From Bacillus weihaiensis (lineage in GTDB: Bacteria; Bacillota; Bacilli; Bacillales; Bacillaceae), in contig NZ_CP016020.1 of assembly GCF_001889165.1 (NCBI RefSeq), positions 3,632,501 through 3,696,500 of the forward strand: a DNA stretch of 64,000 nucleotides, in the 5' to 3' direction. A model generated the notes under the pieces. That model did no database searches, was not told where the DNA came from, and was given only the letters and a program-made list of their open reading frames with translations. The translations under genes and the position numbers were made by a program. Each line of letters starts with the position of its first letter. Position 1 is the stretch's first letter. Shown in pieces: positions 52,562 to 60,922 of the stretch.

Positions 52562-54272
52562 AGACAACCTCCTCCGACATTTGAGATTGATAGATTTTAT
52601 GATATAACGGGGAGGTTTTGAGTAGCTGCTCGTGTGTTCCTTCCGCTACTAAATGTCCCTCATCTAATAGTAAAACCCGATCTACTTGCATTGCGGTGCT
52701 TATTTTGTGGGTAATAATTAACATGGTCGCAGAATACTCATGCAAAGCTTCCATTAAATCCTTTTCTGTATGAACATCTAACGCACTCGTACTGTCGTCA
52801 AAAAGTAAAATCTTTGGCTTTCGTACTAACGCTCTAGCAATGGAGAGACGTTGTTTTTGGCCACCTGAAAGATTCACACCTTTTTGACCAATTCTTGTGT
52901 TGTAGCGTTGAGGTAATTTTTCAATGGTTTCATGAATTTGCGCAGCCTTAGCTGCCTCAACCACTTCACTCATTGTTGCATCTTCTTTTCCCCATACAAT
53001 ATTTTCTTTCACACTTCCTGTGAAAAGCACCGCTTCTTGAGGGACGAGACCTGTTTGGTTACGCAGGTCAATTAAATTCATTGTAGAGATATCTACTTGA
53101 TCAATGCTGATTTTCCCAGAATCCACCTCGTAAAGCCTTGGAATCAGCTGCATAAGCGAGGACTTCCCTGCCCCTGTTCCTCCCATAATTGCCACGGTTT
53201 CTCCAGCATGTACGCTAAAAGAGATATCCTTTAGAACACTCTCTTCCCCTGGATAGGAAAATGTCACGTGTTCGAAGGTAATGTCTCCTTGAGAGAAAAG
53301 AGAGGGTTTTCCGTGTAATAGATCCTGCTCTTCTGTATGTAACACCTCATAAATTCGCTCTGCAGAAGCACGAGATCTAGAAATAAACATAATGATAAAC
53401 GAAAACATCGACAATACGGCTGTTGTACGCAATCCATAATTAATAACAGCGACAACCTCCCCGACTTCAATACGACTTCCATCGGCTAACCAAAATCCAT
53501 TCCATAAAAGAACAAGAATCGCTACATTCATTATGAACAAAAGAATAGGCATAGAGGATTCAATGATCCGCAATGCTCTAATTGTCGTGATCTTTAGGGA
53601 GTCAGCCGATTCATTAAAGCGACTTCTTTCATACTCCTTCCTTACATAGGCTTTAATTAGTTTCATCCCTACTAAATTTTCTCTTAACACATCATTTACA
53701 AAATCAAGCTTTTTTTGAACCAATTGAAACAGCTTACTCCCTCGTTTCAAAATAGTAATAAGCAGGATAACAACAATGGGTACAGCGATAAGAAACACAG
53801 TTGCTAAAACAGGACTGACAATAAAGGACATGATAATTGAACCAATAAGTAGTAATGGGGCTCTAAGCATAATTCTAAGCCCCATAAAAATGGTATTTTG
53901 GAGCTGTGTCACATCATTTGTCATCCTTGTAATCAATGATGCCGTAGGAAATTTGTTAAGCTTTTCAAAAGTGAAGTTCTGTACTTTTACAAATAGTGCT
54001 TTTCTAATGGTAAAGCCAAAATTTTGACCTACATGCGCAGCATAAAAGGAATTAATAATCCCACAAACAAAAGCAAGTAGCGATAAACCGATCATCACAC
54101 TTCCCCACTGAATGACCACTGAAAGATCCTTTGCTAAAATCCCTTCATCAATTATCTTCGCCATTAATAATGGCAATGTAAGCTCCACCGCAAGTTCAGT
54201 CAACATCAGCGTAAGAGCAACCGTAATTGCTATGCGATAGGGTGATAGATATGTTCGAAATGTATGTAAGAT
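52554..54272 (-). CDS. ABC multidrug exporter half-transporter, first subunit (non-canonical start)
   Basis: The protein has six helices and an ATPase domain with GGTGAGKSS, NLSGGQKQR and ILLFDDSTSALD, where Asp replaces the catalytic Glu after Walker B. This marks a degenerate nucleotide site, normal for one half of a heterodimer. The first ATG (54206) lacks a ribosome binding site and starts inside helix 1. The same frame continues upstream as ILHTFRTYLSPYRIAITVAL, and GGAGG lies 7 bases before an ATC at 54272. I therefore infer an ATC start. It overlaps the next gene by 8 bases. Confidence 0.8.
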   Translation of the reverse strand: MLHTFRTYLSPYRIAITVALTLMLTELAVELTLPLLMAKIIDEGILAKDLSVVIQWGSVMIGLSLLAFVCGIINSFYAAHVGQNFGFTIRKALFVKVQNFTFEKLNKFPTASLITRMTNDVTQLQNTIFMGLRIMLRAPLLLIGSIIMSFIVSPVLATVFLIAVPIVVILLITILKRGSKLFQLVQKKLDFVNDVLRENLVGMKLIKAYVRKEYERSRFNESADSLKITTIRALRIIESSMPILLFIMNVAILVLLWNGFWLADGSRIEVGEVVAVINYGLRTTAVLSMFSFIIMFISRSRASAERIYEVLHTEEQDLLHGKPSLFSQGDITFEHVTFSYPGEESVLKDISFSVHAGETVAIMGGTGAGKSSLMQLIPRLYEVDSGKISIDQVDISTMNLIDLRNQTGLVPQEAVLFTGSVKENIVWGKEDATMSEVVEAAKAAQIHETIEKLPQRYNTRIGQKGVNLSGGQKQRLSIARALVRKPKILLFDDSTSALDVHTEKDLMEALHEYSATMLIITHKISTAMQVDRVLLLDEGHLVAEGTHEQLLKTSPLYHKIYQSQMSEEVVYD

Positions 54273-55274
54273 GGTATTACCTCCAGTCCCTATTTGTACT
54301 TTCTTTTCACTTACTTATGACTTCTTCCTGAGAGATTGGTGCTAACAGGCATACTTAATTAAATGGAAAAGGTCTGTTTATCACTTAAAAGGCACAAGAC
54401 CTCTGTTAGAGCAATCCCTTCATTTTACTAAATAACAAGTTATGTATATCCGTCTTACTTTTCTCCTTCTGAAAAGCTAATCCCAGCCTTTGCTGTTACA
54501 GTTTCCCTTACAGAAATCATTGTTCGTTCATTTCCACGATTGAATTCATCTCTTTTTTGACATCCCAGGCTCGACAGATACATCCCTGGCCCTCTTCTGT
54601 CCACACATCACATAAAGGAACGTATTATTCATACGTTAGGCTACTCTCATTCCCTATTTTATCCAGCAGGAAACCAACTGATCCAGAAGCTGTTTTTTAG
54701 CACATACGCCTCCTTTTTATTCAGCTCCACCTCATCACCGTCTGGCTTCATTTTCATCTCATTATCATCAAGATATTCGATTGCATCGGTTTTTATTTAT
54801 AACGATTAGTTTGCTGTTTTAAAATATGGATGAAATCCAGCATATATTGGCATTTCTTCTTCAGAAGGATCGTGCTAGGTTTGTAAATGACATTTAATGT
54901 ATACGTGATGTGAAACTCAAACTTGAAAGGAAATGATGCTTTTGTTTCTTCACTACGTTTAACGTGAGAGTAAGGGGAGTCTTCCTCCAGTCTCATCAAT
55001 TTGTGTGTGTGCTTACTTATTTCGCCATTTTGGGGAGGTACTCCTTTTTTGCACCTTGAAAGCCTTGGGGCGCTAAGGATTCCATTTTTATAAAATTCAT
55101 TCTACAGAGAAAGAAAAAAAGATTTCTAGTAGCACAAATATTAAGCCTTAAGTTTAATTATAAAATTTTTGTAAATTATCTGCAAAATCCTTGCACTTCA
55201 TGAAGAAGGCATGGTAATTTCATAATTGTTATTGAATCTCGATATTGATTTTCGAAAACAAGGAAGGTGATTAG
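54273..55274. other. One-kilobase stretch without a convincing gene
   Basis: The stretch upstream of padR-chrA holds only broken or unsupported frames. On the minus strand, KTDAIEYLDDNEMKMKPDGD and on to SWFPAG (about 54790-54655) looks protein-like but lacks a start and neighbours. CCAGGCT and CCCTGGCCC strings (54565-54595) resemble the dispersed GGTGCC repeats. The 3' part is AT-rich and probably holds the padR promoter. Confidence 0.4.
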
Positions 55275-55583
55275 TTGGAAGATAAAGTAGTACGAAAGCT
55301 GTTTCTCGGCTTTATTCACATTCACATTCTTCATCACGCAAAGGAACAGCCCATTTTTGGTCTTTGGATGCTTGAAGAATTGCAGGAGCATGGCTACAAC
55401 ATCAGTGCCGGTACGCTTTACCCCATTCTTCATTCAATGGAGGCAGATGGGTTATTACATCGTGAAGATAAAAACATCGAAGGGAAAATCCGCAAATATT
55501 ATTCCATTACAGATAAAGGCTCAGAGATTTTAGATGAAGCAAGAAAAAAAGCATATGAGCTGTTTAACGAAATTAAAGAGTAG
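55275..55583 (+). CDS. PadR-family transcriptional regulator
   Basis: The 102-residue regulator has a winged helix: FIHIHILHHAKEQPIFGLWM, GYNISAGTLYPILHSMEADG and KIRKYYSITDKG. It starts with TTG, with GGAAGGTG upstream. It is 11 bases before chrA. PadR repressors usually control the adjacent transporter; chromate or another oxyanion is the likely trigger, by inference from the neighbour. Confidence 0.88.
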   Translation: MEDKVVRKLFLGFIHIHILHHAKEQPIFGLWMLEELQEHGYNISAGTLYPILHSMEADGLLHREDKNIEGKIRKYYSITDKGSEILDEARKKAYELFNEIKE

Positions 55584-55594
55584 AGGAGTTAAAA

Positions 55595-56779
55595 ATGGAG
55601 ACAAAGAGACCAACGTTTAAAACCTTAATAGAAATTTTACTTGTTTCAACAAGATTAGGCTTCACTTCTTTTGGAGGACCTGTCGCCCATCTAGGCTATT
55701 TCCATGAAGAGTATATTAGAAGAAGAAAATGGATGGATGAAAAAAGCTACGCAGACCTTGTCGCGCTTTGTCAGTTCCTCCCAGGTCCAGCAAGCAGTCA
55801 GGTTGGCATTGGAATTGGTGTTATGAGAGCAGGTGTGTTAGGTGGGATTACTTCCTTTATCGGCTTTACCCTTCCATCTGTCATCGCCCTCATCTTATTT
55901 GCCATCTTGCTACAACGTGTTGATATTGGAACAGCTGGCTGGCTTCATGGCTTAAAAATTGTTGCTGTCGCAGTTGTAGCTCACGCGATCCTAGGGATGG
56001 CTCAGAAGCTAACACCTGATTTAAACCGAAAGGCCATTGCTCTATTCGCTTTAGTTGGCACATTAATGTGGCAAACGGCATACACCCAAATTGGCATTAT
56101 TCTTTTAGCAGGATTACTAGGTTTTCTCATTTTTAAAGAGCAAAAAGAAAAAATCGAAACGGTTCTGACGTTTCCGATTTCTAAGCGTCTCGCTACCTTT
56201 TGCTTAGTGTTATTCTTTGGATTATTAATTGTTCTTCCGATCATAAATCAAGCAACATCCATTAGCTGGCTTGCGTTATTTGATAGCTTTTACCGCTCTG
56301 GTTCTCTTGTTTTTGGTGGAGGACACGTTGTATTACCATTACTTGAAAAAGAATTTGTTCCAACTTGGTTGACCGAGGAAGAATTCTTGAGTGGATACGG
56401 AGCTGCTCAGGCTGTACCTGGGCCTTTATTTACATTCGCAGCGTATATTGGAGCTGTTATTAACGGCTGGCAAGGCGGACTATTAGCAACTTTCGCCATC
56501 TTCTTACCAGCATTTCTCCTTATTTTAGGTGCCTTACCATTTTGGAATGAATTGAGAAGCAACCCGAAAATTAAAGGCGCGTTAATGGGCGTTAATGCTG
56601 CTGTTGTCGGCATATTAATTGCCGCATTCTACGAGCCAATCTGGACGAGTTCTATTTTAGAGGCTGCCGACTTTGCACTCGCAGCTATCTTATTTAGCAT
56701 GCTTGTGTATTGGAAGGTTCCACCTTGGATTGTCGTTGTTACAGGTGCCATTGGCGGCTGGTTCCTTTCTTTCATATAA
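55595..56779 (+). CDS. chrA: Chromate transporter, fused two-domain form
   Basis: The 394-residue protein has two homologous CHR halves with opposite topology, together ten or so helices. The first half has LGFTSFGGPVAHLGYFHEEY and FLPGPASSQVGIGIGVMRAG. The second has FYRSGSLVFGGGHVVLPLLE, then GYGAAQAVPGPLFTFAAYIG. ChrA exports chromate or takes up sulfate-like oxyanions. AGGAG precedes the ATG. It is operonic with padR. Confidence 0.92.
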   Translation: METKRPTFKTLIEILLVSTRLGFTSFGGPVAHLGYFHEEYIRRRKWMDEKSYADLVALCQFLPGPASSQVGIGIGVMRAGVLGGITSFIGFTLPSVIALILFAILLQRVDIGTAGWLHGLKIVAVAVVAHAILGMAQKLTPDLNRKAIALFALVGTLMWQTAYTQIGIILLAGLLGFLIFKEQKEKIETVLTFPISKRLATFCLVLFFGLLIVLPIINQATSISWLALFDSFYRSGSLVFGGGHVVLPLLEKEFVPTWLTEEEFLSGYGAAQAVPGPLFTFAAYIGAVINGWQGGLLATFAIFLPAFLLILGALPFWNELRSNPKIKGALMGVNAAVVGILIAAFYEPIWTSSILEAADFALAAILFSMLVYWKVPPWIVVVTGAIGGWFLSFI

Positions 56780-56914
56780 TTTTATTAGAGGCATCAACTT
56801 GCGATGTCTCTTTTCATTTTCCCCCTCATTCTCGATTAAATGTGAGCCCCTTACTTATAATCCACCATTTTTTACGAATACTAATAAAATCTATCCTACT
56901 AGAGAGGGACATAT

Positions 56915-57460
56915 ATGATACACATACAGGATATTATTGAAAAACAAGAAATTATATCCAAGATGAGATGGGAGTATTGGCAAAACCATATTATTTTCTC
57001 CCCTCAATGGTGGTTTTTACTTATTTCTGTTTTACTTTTATTCATTGTCTGGCTTATCGTTTCAGATAAACATAAATTATTGCCTATTCTTTTTATGGGA
57101 GTCATTACCTTTAGTGTGGTCTCTATATTAGATACGATTGGAGGAGATATCGATCTGTGGGATTATCCAATCATGGTTTTGCCGTGGGGACCGAGGATCC
57201 TGTCTATTGATGTCATGATCTCTATTTTCTTCATGCTTATCTATCAGCTATTTCAGACATGGAAGGCCTACACAATAGCAGCTCTAGGGATGGCCTTTAC
57301 TTTTGCCTTTATATTTGAACCTATAGCGACCTATTTAGGCATTTACTTACCCCTTAATTGGTCTCACTTTTATTCGTTTCCAATCTACTTTTTATTGGCA
57401 ATTGGAATAAAAGCGTTTGTGGATAAAATTGTGTCGATATCAAAAGGAGGAGCGATGTAG
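56915..57460 (+). CDS. CBO0543 family membrane protein
   Basis: The 181-residue protein has about five helices and aromatic-rich motifs: WEYWQNHIIFSPQWWFLL near the N terminus, DIDLWDYPIMVLPWGPRI in the middle and HFYSFPIYFLLAIGIKAF at the end. These are the hallmarks of the CBO0543 family of Firmicutes. Function is unknown. GAGAGGGA precedes the ATG. It is monocistronic. Confidence 0.82.
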   Translation: MIHIQDIIEKQEIISKMRWEYWQNHIIFSPQWWFLLISVLLLFIVWLIVSDKHKLLPILFMGVITFSVVSILDTIGGDIDLWDYPIMVLPWGPRILSIDVMISIFFMLIYQLFQTWKAYTIAALGMAFTFAFIFEPIATYLGIYLPLNWSHFYSFPIYFLLAIGIKAFVDKIVSISKGGAM

Positions 57461-57649
57461 GTTAAGGCTCCTCCTTGTTCTAGGTAAATCGTAAATTCCT
57501 GTATCTTCTTTTAAAAAGCCCATCATTCGGCTCTTTTTTCCCCTATTCCGTAACATATCGTGTCACTGATCGATTATATGACTTGAATTTTTCCCATCGA
57601 TTAACAATAATATGACTAGTAAGCAAGAAAAGATAAGGAGATCTCATAT

Positions 57650-58885
57650 ATGACTACCGCTACGTCTACAAAAGGGGCTATACAGCCTACTGCACAATCA
57701 AATACGACCTATTCCATTTTATTCATTATTGGATTATGTCACCTTTTAAATGATAGCATCCAATCGGTTATTCCAGCTATGTTTCCTATTTTAGAAAAAT
57801 CTTTAGGCCTTACCTTTACACAATTAGGCTTAATAGGATTTTGTTTAAATATGGTTTCATCTGTTATGCAGCCTGTCGTTGGGTATTACACGGATAAAAA
57901 GCCGATTCCGTATGCGCTCCCGATTGGGCTAATGAGCTCTATGCTAGGAGTTCTCGGGCTTGCATTCGCTCCATCTTTTTCCACTATTCTCATTTCTGTG
58001 CTATTCATCGGTCTTGGCTCTGCCATCTTTCACCCTGAAGGCTCAAGGGTTGCATACATGGCTGCTGGAAGTCGCCGCGGTCTTGCGCAATCAATCTACC
58101 AGGTTGGTGGGAATAGTGGGCAGGCATTAGCTCCTTTAATTACGGCCTTTATCTTAGTGCCACTAGGTCAGTTTGGTGCGATATGGTTTACCGGTGTTGC
58201 TGGTTTAGCTGTTCTCTTCCTTTTATATATAGCAAACTGGTATTCTCAAAAGCTTAAAGCCTTCCAAACCTTTAAAAAATCAACCGTTACACAAACGAAA
58301 GAACCATTTCGTTTACAAGCGAACGTGAAAAAAGCCATTTTCATTATCATCCTACTCATTTTTGCTCGATCTTGGTATGTAAGTGCGATTGGGAATTTTT
58401 ATGCATTTTATGCGATTGAAAAATATGAACTATCTATTTCACAATCTCAGCTTTATTTGTTTACATTTTTAGTAATGGGAGCAATTGGGACGTTTATCGG
58501 TGGCCCTCTAGCCGATCGTTTTGGTAAACGAAACATGATCATTTTTTCATTTTCAGCTGCAACACCGCTCACACTGATGCTACCTTTCGTTGGTAACATT
58601 TTATCTCTTATTCTATTAGCGCTAATTGGTCTTCTCTTAATGTCGAGCTTTTCAGTTACTGTTGTATACGCACAGGAACTTGTTCCCGGTAAGATAGGGA
58701 CGATGTCAGGATTAACGGTTGGTCTTGCATTTGGAATGGGAGCAATCGGCTCTGTTGCGTTAGGAGGATTAATCGACCTTTTCGGCTTAACAACTACCAT
58801 GATAGCTGTTGCTATTCTCCCGCTACTTGGGACACTAGCGTTACGATTGCCTACTGATACCATGCTAGGAAAATGGCAGCAATAA
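57650..58885 (+). CDS. yfnC: MFS transporter, fosmidomycin-resistance (Fsr) type
   Basis: The 411-residue protein has twelve helices with LCHLLNDSIQSVIPAMFPIL, FCLNMVSSVMQPVVGYYTDK, FHPEGSRVAYMAAGSRRGLA, QVGGNSGQALAPLI and FIGGPLADRFGKRNMI, the Fsr pattern. It would export fosmidomycin-like or other small compounds; resistance is not proven. B. subtilis YfnC is the closest relative I know. AAGGAG precedes the ATG. A large hairpin follows. Confidence 0.9.
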   Translation: MTTATSTKGAIQPTAQSNTTYSILFIIGLCHLLNDSIQSVIPAMFPILEKSLGLTFTQLGLIGFCLNMVSSVMQPVVGYYTDKKPIPYALPIGLMSSMLGVLGLAFAPSFSTILISVLFIGLGSAIFHPEGSRVAYMAAGSRRGLAQSIYQVGGNSGQALAPLITAFILVPLGQFGAIWFTGVAGLAVLFLLYIANWYSQKLKAFQTFKKSTVTQTKEPFRLQANVKKAIFIIILLIFARSWYVSAIGNFYAFYAIEKYELSISQSQLYLFTFLVMGAIGTFIGGPLADRFGKRNMIIFSFSAATPLTLMLPFVGNILSLILLALIGLLLMSSFSVTVVYAQELVPGKIGTMSGLTVGLAFGMGAIGSVALGGLIDLFGLTTTMIAVAILPLLGTLALRLPTDTMLGKWQQ

Positions 58886-58900
58886 TTTTTTGCTTTTAAC

Positions 58901-58991
58901 TAAAGACCTATCTATACGCCTATTCTCTCTCTTTATGTATTGTCCCTCTTATCATTCCAGGGGTATAAAGAGAAAGAATAGGTCTTTTTTT
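58901..58991 (+). terminator. Large terminator with competing 5' arms after the Fsr-type gene
   Basis: ATAAAGAGAAAGAATAGGTC plus seven T can pair either with AAAGACCTAT at 58902 or with the longer CCTATTCTCTCTCTTTAT at 58919. Both end in the same T tract. Confidence 0.75.
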
Positions 58992-59236
58992 GATAGTGAA
59001 AGCTTTATATATCGATTATACAGGGGCTTATGGATCAACTAGTAGGAGCTACTACCGTTTACACAACGAAAAATCAGCTTATAGTCGAAAATCGTCCAAC
59101 TTCACAGCTTCACTTAAGTCCAAGATACCTCGTGCGAGACCAAGGATGGAAAATATTACATTTATTTTTAATCTAATTGTAACCTACGATTTCCTATTCT
59201 ATGTTATAAATAGTAGGATGAGAAAGGGGTTGCTTT
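58992..59236. other. Intergenic stretch before the 3D-domain gene
   Basis: Only unsupported short frames are present. It should contain the promoter of the wall protein gene, but I cannot point to a well-spaced pair. Confidence 0.35.
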
Positions 59237-60439
59237 ATGCGAGCTTTTAAGAGAAGCTTTGCCACACTTAGTATCCTTCTATTATCTTTACCTATTTCGT
59301 ATGTGGCAAATGCACAAACTAGTAATGATACATTAAATAGTGCTAATCAACAGCTAGAGCAGAATCAACAAACCATTCTTCAAAAGGAGAAAGAGCAAGA
59401 AACGATCTTTAAAGAAATCAATACCATTCAGCAAACAATTGCTACGCTTGATGCTGACATCTCACAGAACGAACAAAATCTTACACAAATAGAAAACAAA
59501 ATAAACGAAATCCAACAATTAATTGAGCAAAAAAAGGAAGAAATTATTTTCTTACAGGACAAGGTATATGCACGTGAAGGGATTATGGAAAAGCGCCTTG
59601 TTGCCCTTCAACATAATGACCATACCTCCATCCTCATTGAAACTCTTGTAAATTCTGAGAGCGTAGGAAACTTCTTCGAACGAATCGGTGCTGTTGCTAC
59701 ATTATTAAATGCCGACAAAGAGATTCTTGATGAGCAAGAAGCAGATTTAAAGAAGATTGAAGAAGAAAAACAAGAGATTAATAGACAAGAGCTTTTACTT
59801 TTCAGTCAACAAACAGATCTTGAAGCAAAGAAGGCTAAGCTTGAAGAGGCACGACAAAAACGCAATTTTGCCCTTAAAGAGATGGAACAACAATATACAA
59901 CGATTGCAGCCGAGATAAGCAATGCTGAAAAAGAAACGGCTAAAATCCAATCAGAAATTACAGCTATTCAAGATCAGATCGCCAAAGAAGAAGCTGCTGC
60001 CAAAGCGCGTGCAATTGAGCTTGCAAAGGCTGAAAAGGAAAAACAAGAGGCGCTTGTTCAACAAGCTGTTTCGAAACCTTCTGTTCAAGCCAAACCAAGT
60101 ACAACCGATTCAACTACGAGTTCAAGCACTAGCTCAAGCTCTTCTTCTACTAGAAAAGAATTCTACGTGACAGCTACAGCCTATAGTCATGAAGATACTA
60201 AAAATGATGTTACCTACTTAGGCTACAACATAAAGAAAAATAAAAATATGAAACTTATTGCTGTAGATCCTGGTGTCATTCCACTTGGCTCAAAAGTGTG
60301 GGTTGAAGGGTATGGTGAAGCGATCGCTGGTGATACAGGCGGCGCAATAATTGGTCATAAAATCGACGTTCTTATGCCTTCAAGTGCAAAAGCATTACAA
60401 TGGGGCCGAAAAAACGTAAAGGTCATTATTTTAGATTAA
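59237..60439 (+). CDS. Secreted coiled-coil protein with C-terminal 3D domain (cell-wall enzyme)
   Basis: The 400-residue protein has a signal peptide ending ANA-QT, a long coiled coil (about 30-265) resembling the CwlO/PcsB N-terminal region with LVNSESVGNFFERIGAVATL between helices, a Ser/Thr linker (about 285-305), and a C-terminal 3D domain (about 308-400) with FYVTATAYS, AVDPGVIPLGSKVWVEGYG, AGDTGG and KIDVLM. The three Asp residues define the 3D family, related to lytic transglycosylases (YocH, YabE). Pairing the CwlO-like coil with a 3D domain instead of NlpC/P60 is notable. AAAGGGG precedes the ATG. Confidence 0.85.
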   Translation: MRAFKRSFATLSILLLSLPISYVANAQTSNDTLNSANQQLEQNQQTILQKEKEQETIFKEINTIQQTIATLDADISQNEQNLTQIENKINEIQQLIEQKKEEIIFLQDKVYAREGIMEKRLVALQHNDHTSILIETLVNSESVGNFFERIGAVATLLNADKEILDEQEADLKKIEEEKQEINRQELLLFSQQTDLEAKKAKLEEARQKRNFALKEMEQQYTTIAAEISNAEKETAKIQSEITAIQDQIAKEEAAAKARAIELAKAEKEKQEALVQQAVSKPSVQAKPSTTDSTTSSSTSSSSSSTRKEFYVTATAYSHEDTKNDVTYLGYNIKKNKNMKLIAVDPGVIPLGSKVWVEGYGEAIAGDTGGAIIGHKIDVLMPSSAKALQWGRKNVKVIILD

Positions 60440-60681
60440 TTATCTTCACTACGTAATTCCTGCTTTGTTAAAGCTGAATATTGATTTTTTCGTACTTTAT
60501 TGATGTCAAGGACTTAATGGCAGCTCCTTAGGACTACTTCTTGACATCTTGATTAATAAATGAAAGACCATCACAGAAATCAATAGCCAAGTTTAACAGA
60601 GTCTAAACTATTTTTTTGAAAAGAATAGCACATTAAAACTTGAACATTTTCTGTCTAGTATGAATACTTTTCAACTTTTTA
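60440..60681. other. Intergenic stretch after the 3D-domain gene
   Basis: No gene or repeat is recognised; the stretch ends at the promoter at 60682. Confidence 0.35.
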
Positions 60682-60710
60682 TTGAAATTTCCAGCTAATA
60701 TCCTTATGAT
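60682..60710 (+). promoter_or_regulatory. Sigma-A promoter of the sensor-kinase-like gene
   Basis: TTGAAA (60682-60687) and TATGAT (60705-60710) are 17 bases apart, about 210 bases before the start codon, which leaves a long leader. Confidence 0.65.
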
Positions 60711-60716
60711 GGAGAG

Positions 60717-60876
60717 GGATGGAAGGATAGAAGCCTTCACCTACATGATAGAAAAACCAGTACACCGAACAACTTTATAATGATTTTGGTTATGTTTTCC
60801 TAGTTTTAAATGCTAGAAATTAGAGCCCAAATAAGTAGTAGATTCTTTTAAATCTACTCTTATTTGGGCTTTTTGT
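60717..60876 (+). promoter_or_regulatory. Attenuator-like leader of the sensor-kinase-like gene
   Basis: Between promoter and gene lies a rho-independent terminator: AGCCCAAATAAG-TAGTAGAT pairs with ATCTACT-CTTATTTGGGCT (60824-60870), followed by five T. Upstream of it, GAAGG/CCTTC and CTAG/CTAG hairpins and a 23-codon frame (MERDGRIEAFTYMIEKPVHR...) are present. No gene lies between promoter and terminator, so readthrough must be regulated or partial. I do not recognise a known riboswitch. Confidence 0.5.
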
Positions 60877-60922
60877 GTGTACAGACACCAGGAATTTTCC
60901 CAAAGGAAGGGGGAGTAAGAAT

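Noticed and set aside
54440-54999. Minus-strand frames of 42-68 codons, including one protein-like stretch ending SWFPAG
   Set aside because: No ribosome binding sites, stops interrupt any longer frame and I could not relate them to a family; possibly an eroded gene.
59161-59236. WalR site before the 3D-domain gene
   Set aside because: TGTAAC and TGTTAT are present but about 23 bases apart, not the 11-base repeat spacing of WalR sites.
58990-59250. 86-codon plus-strand frame before the 3D-domain gene
   Set aside because: No ribosome binding site, atypical composition, and it overlaps the start of the supported gene.
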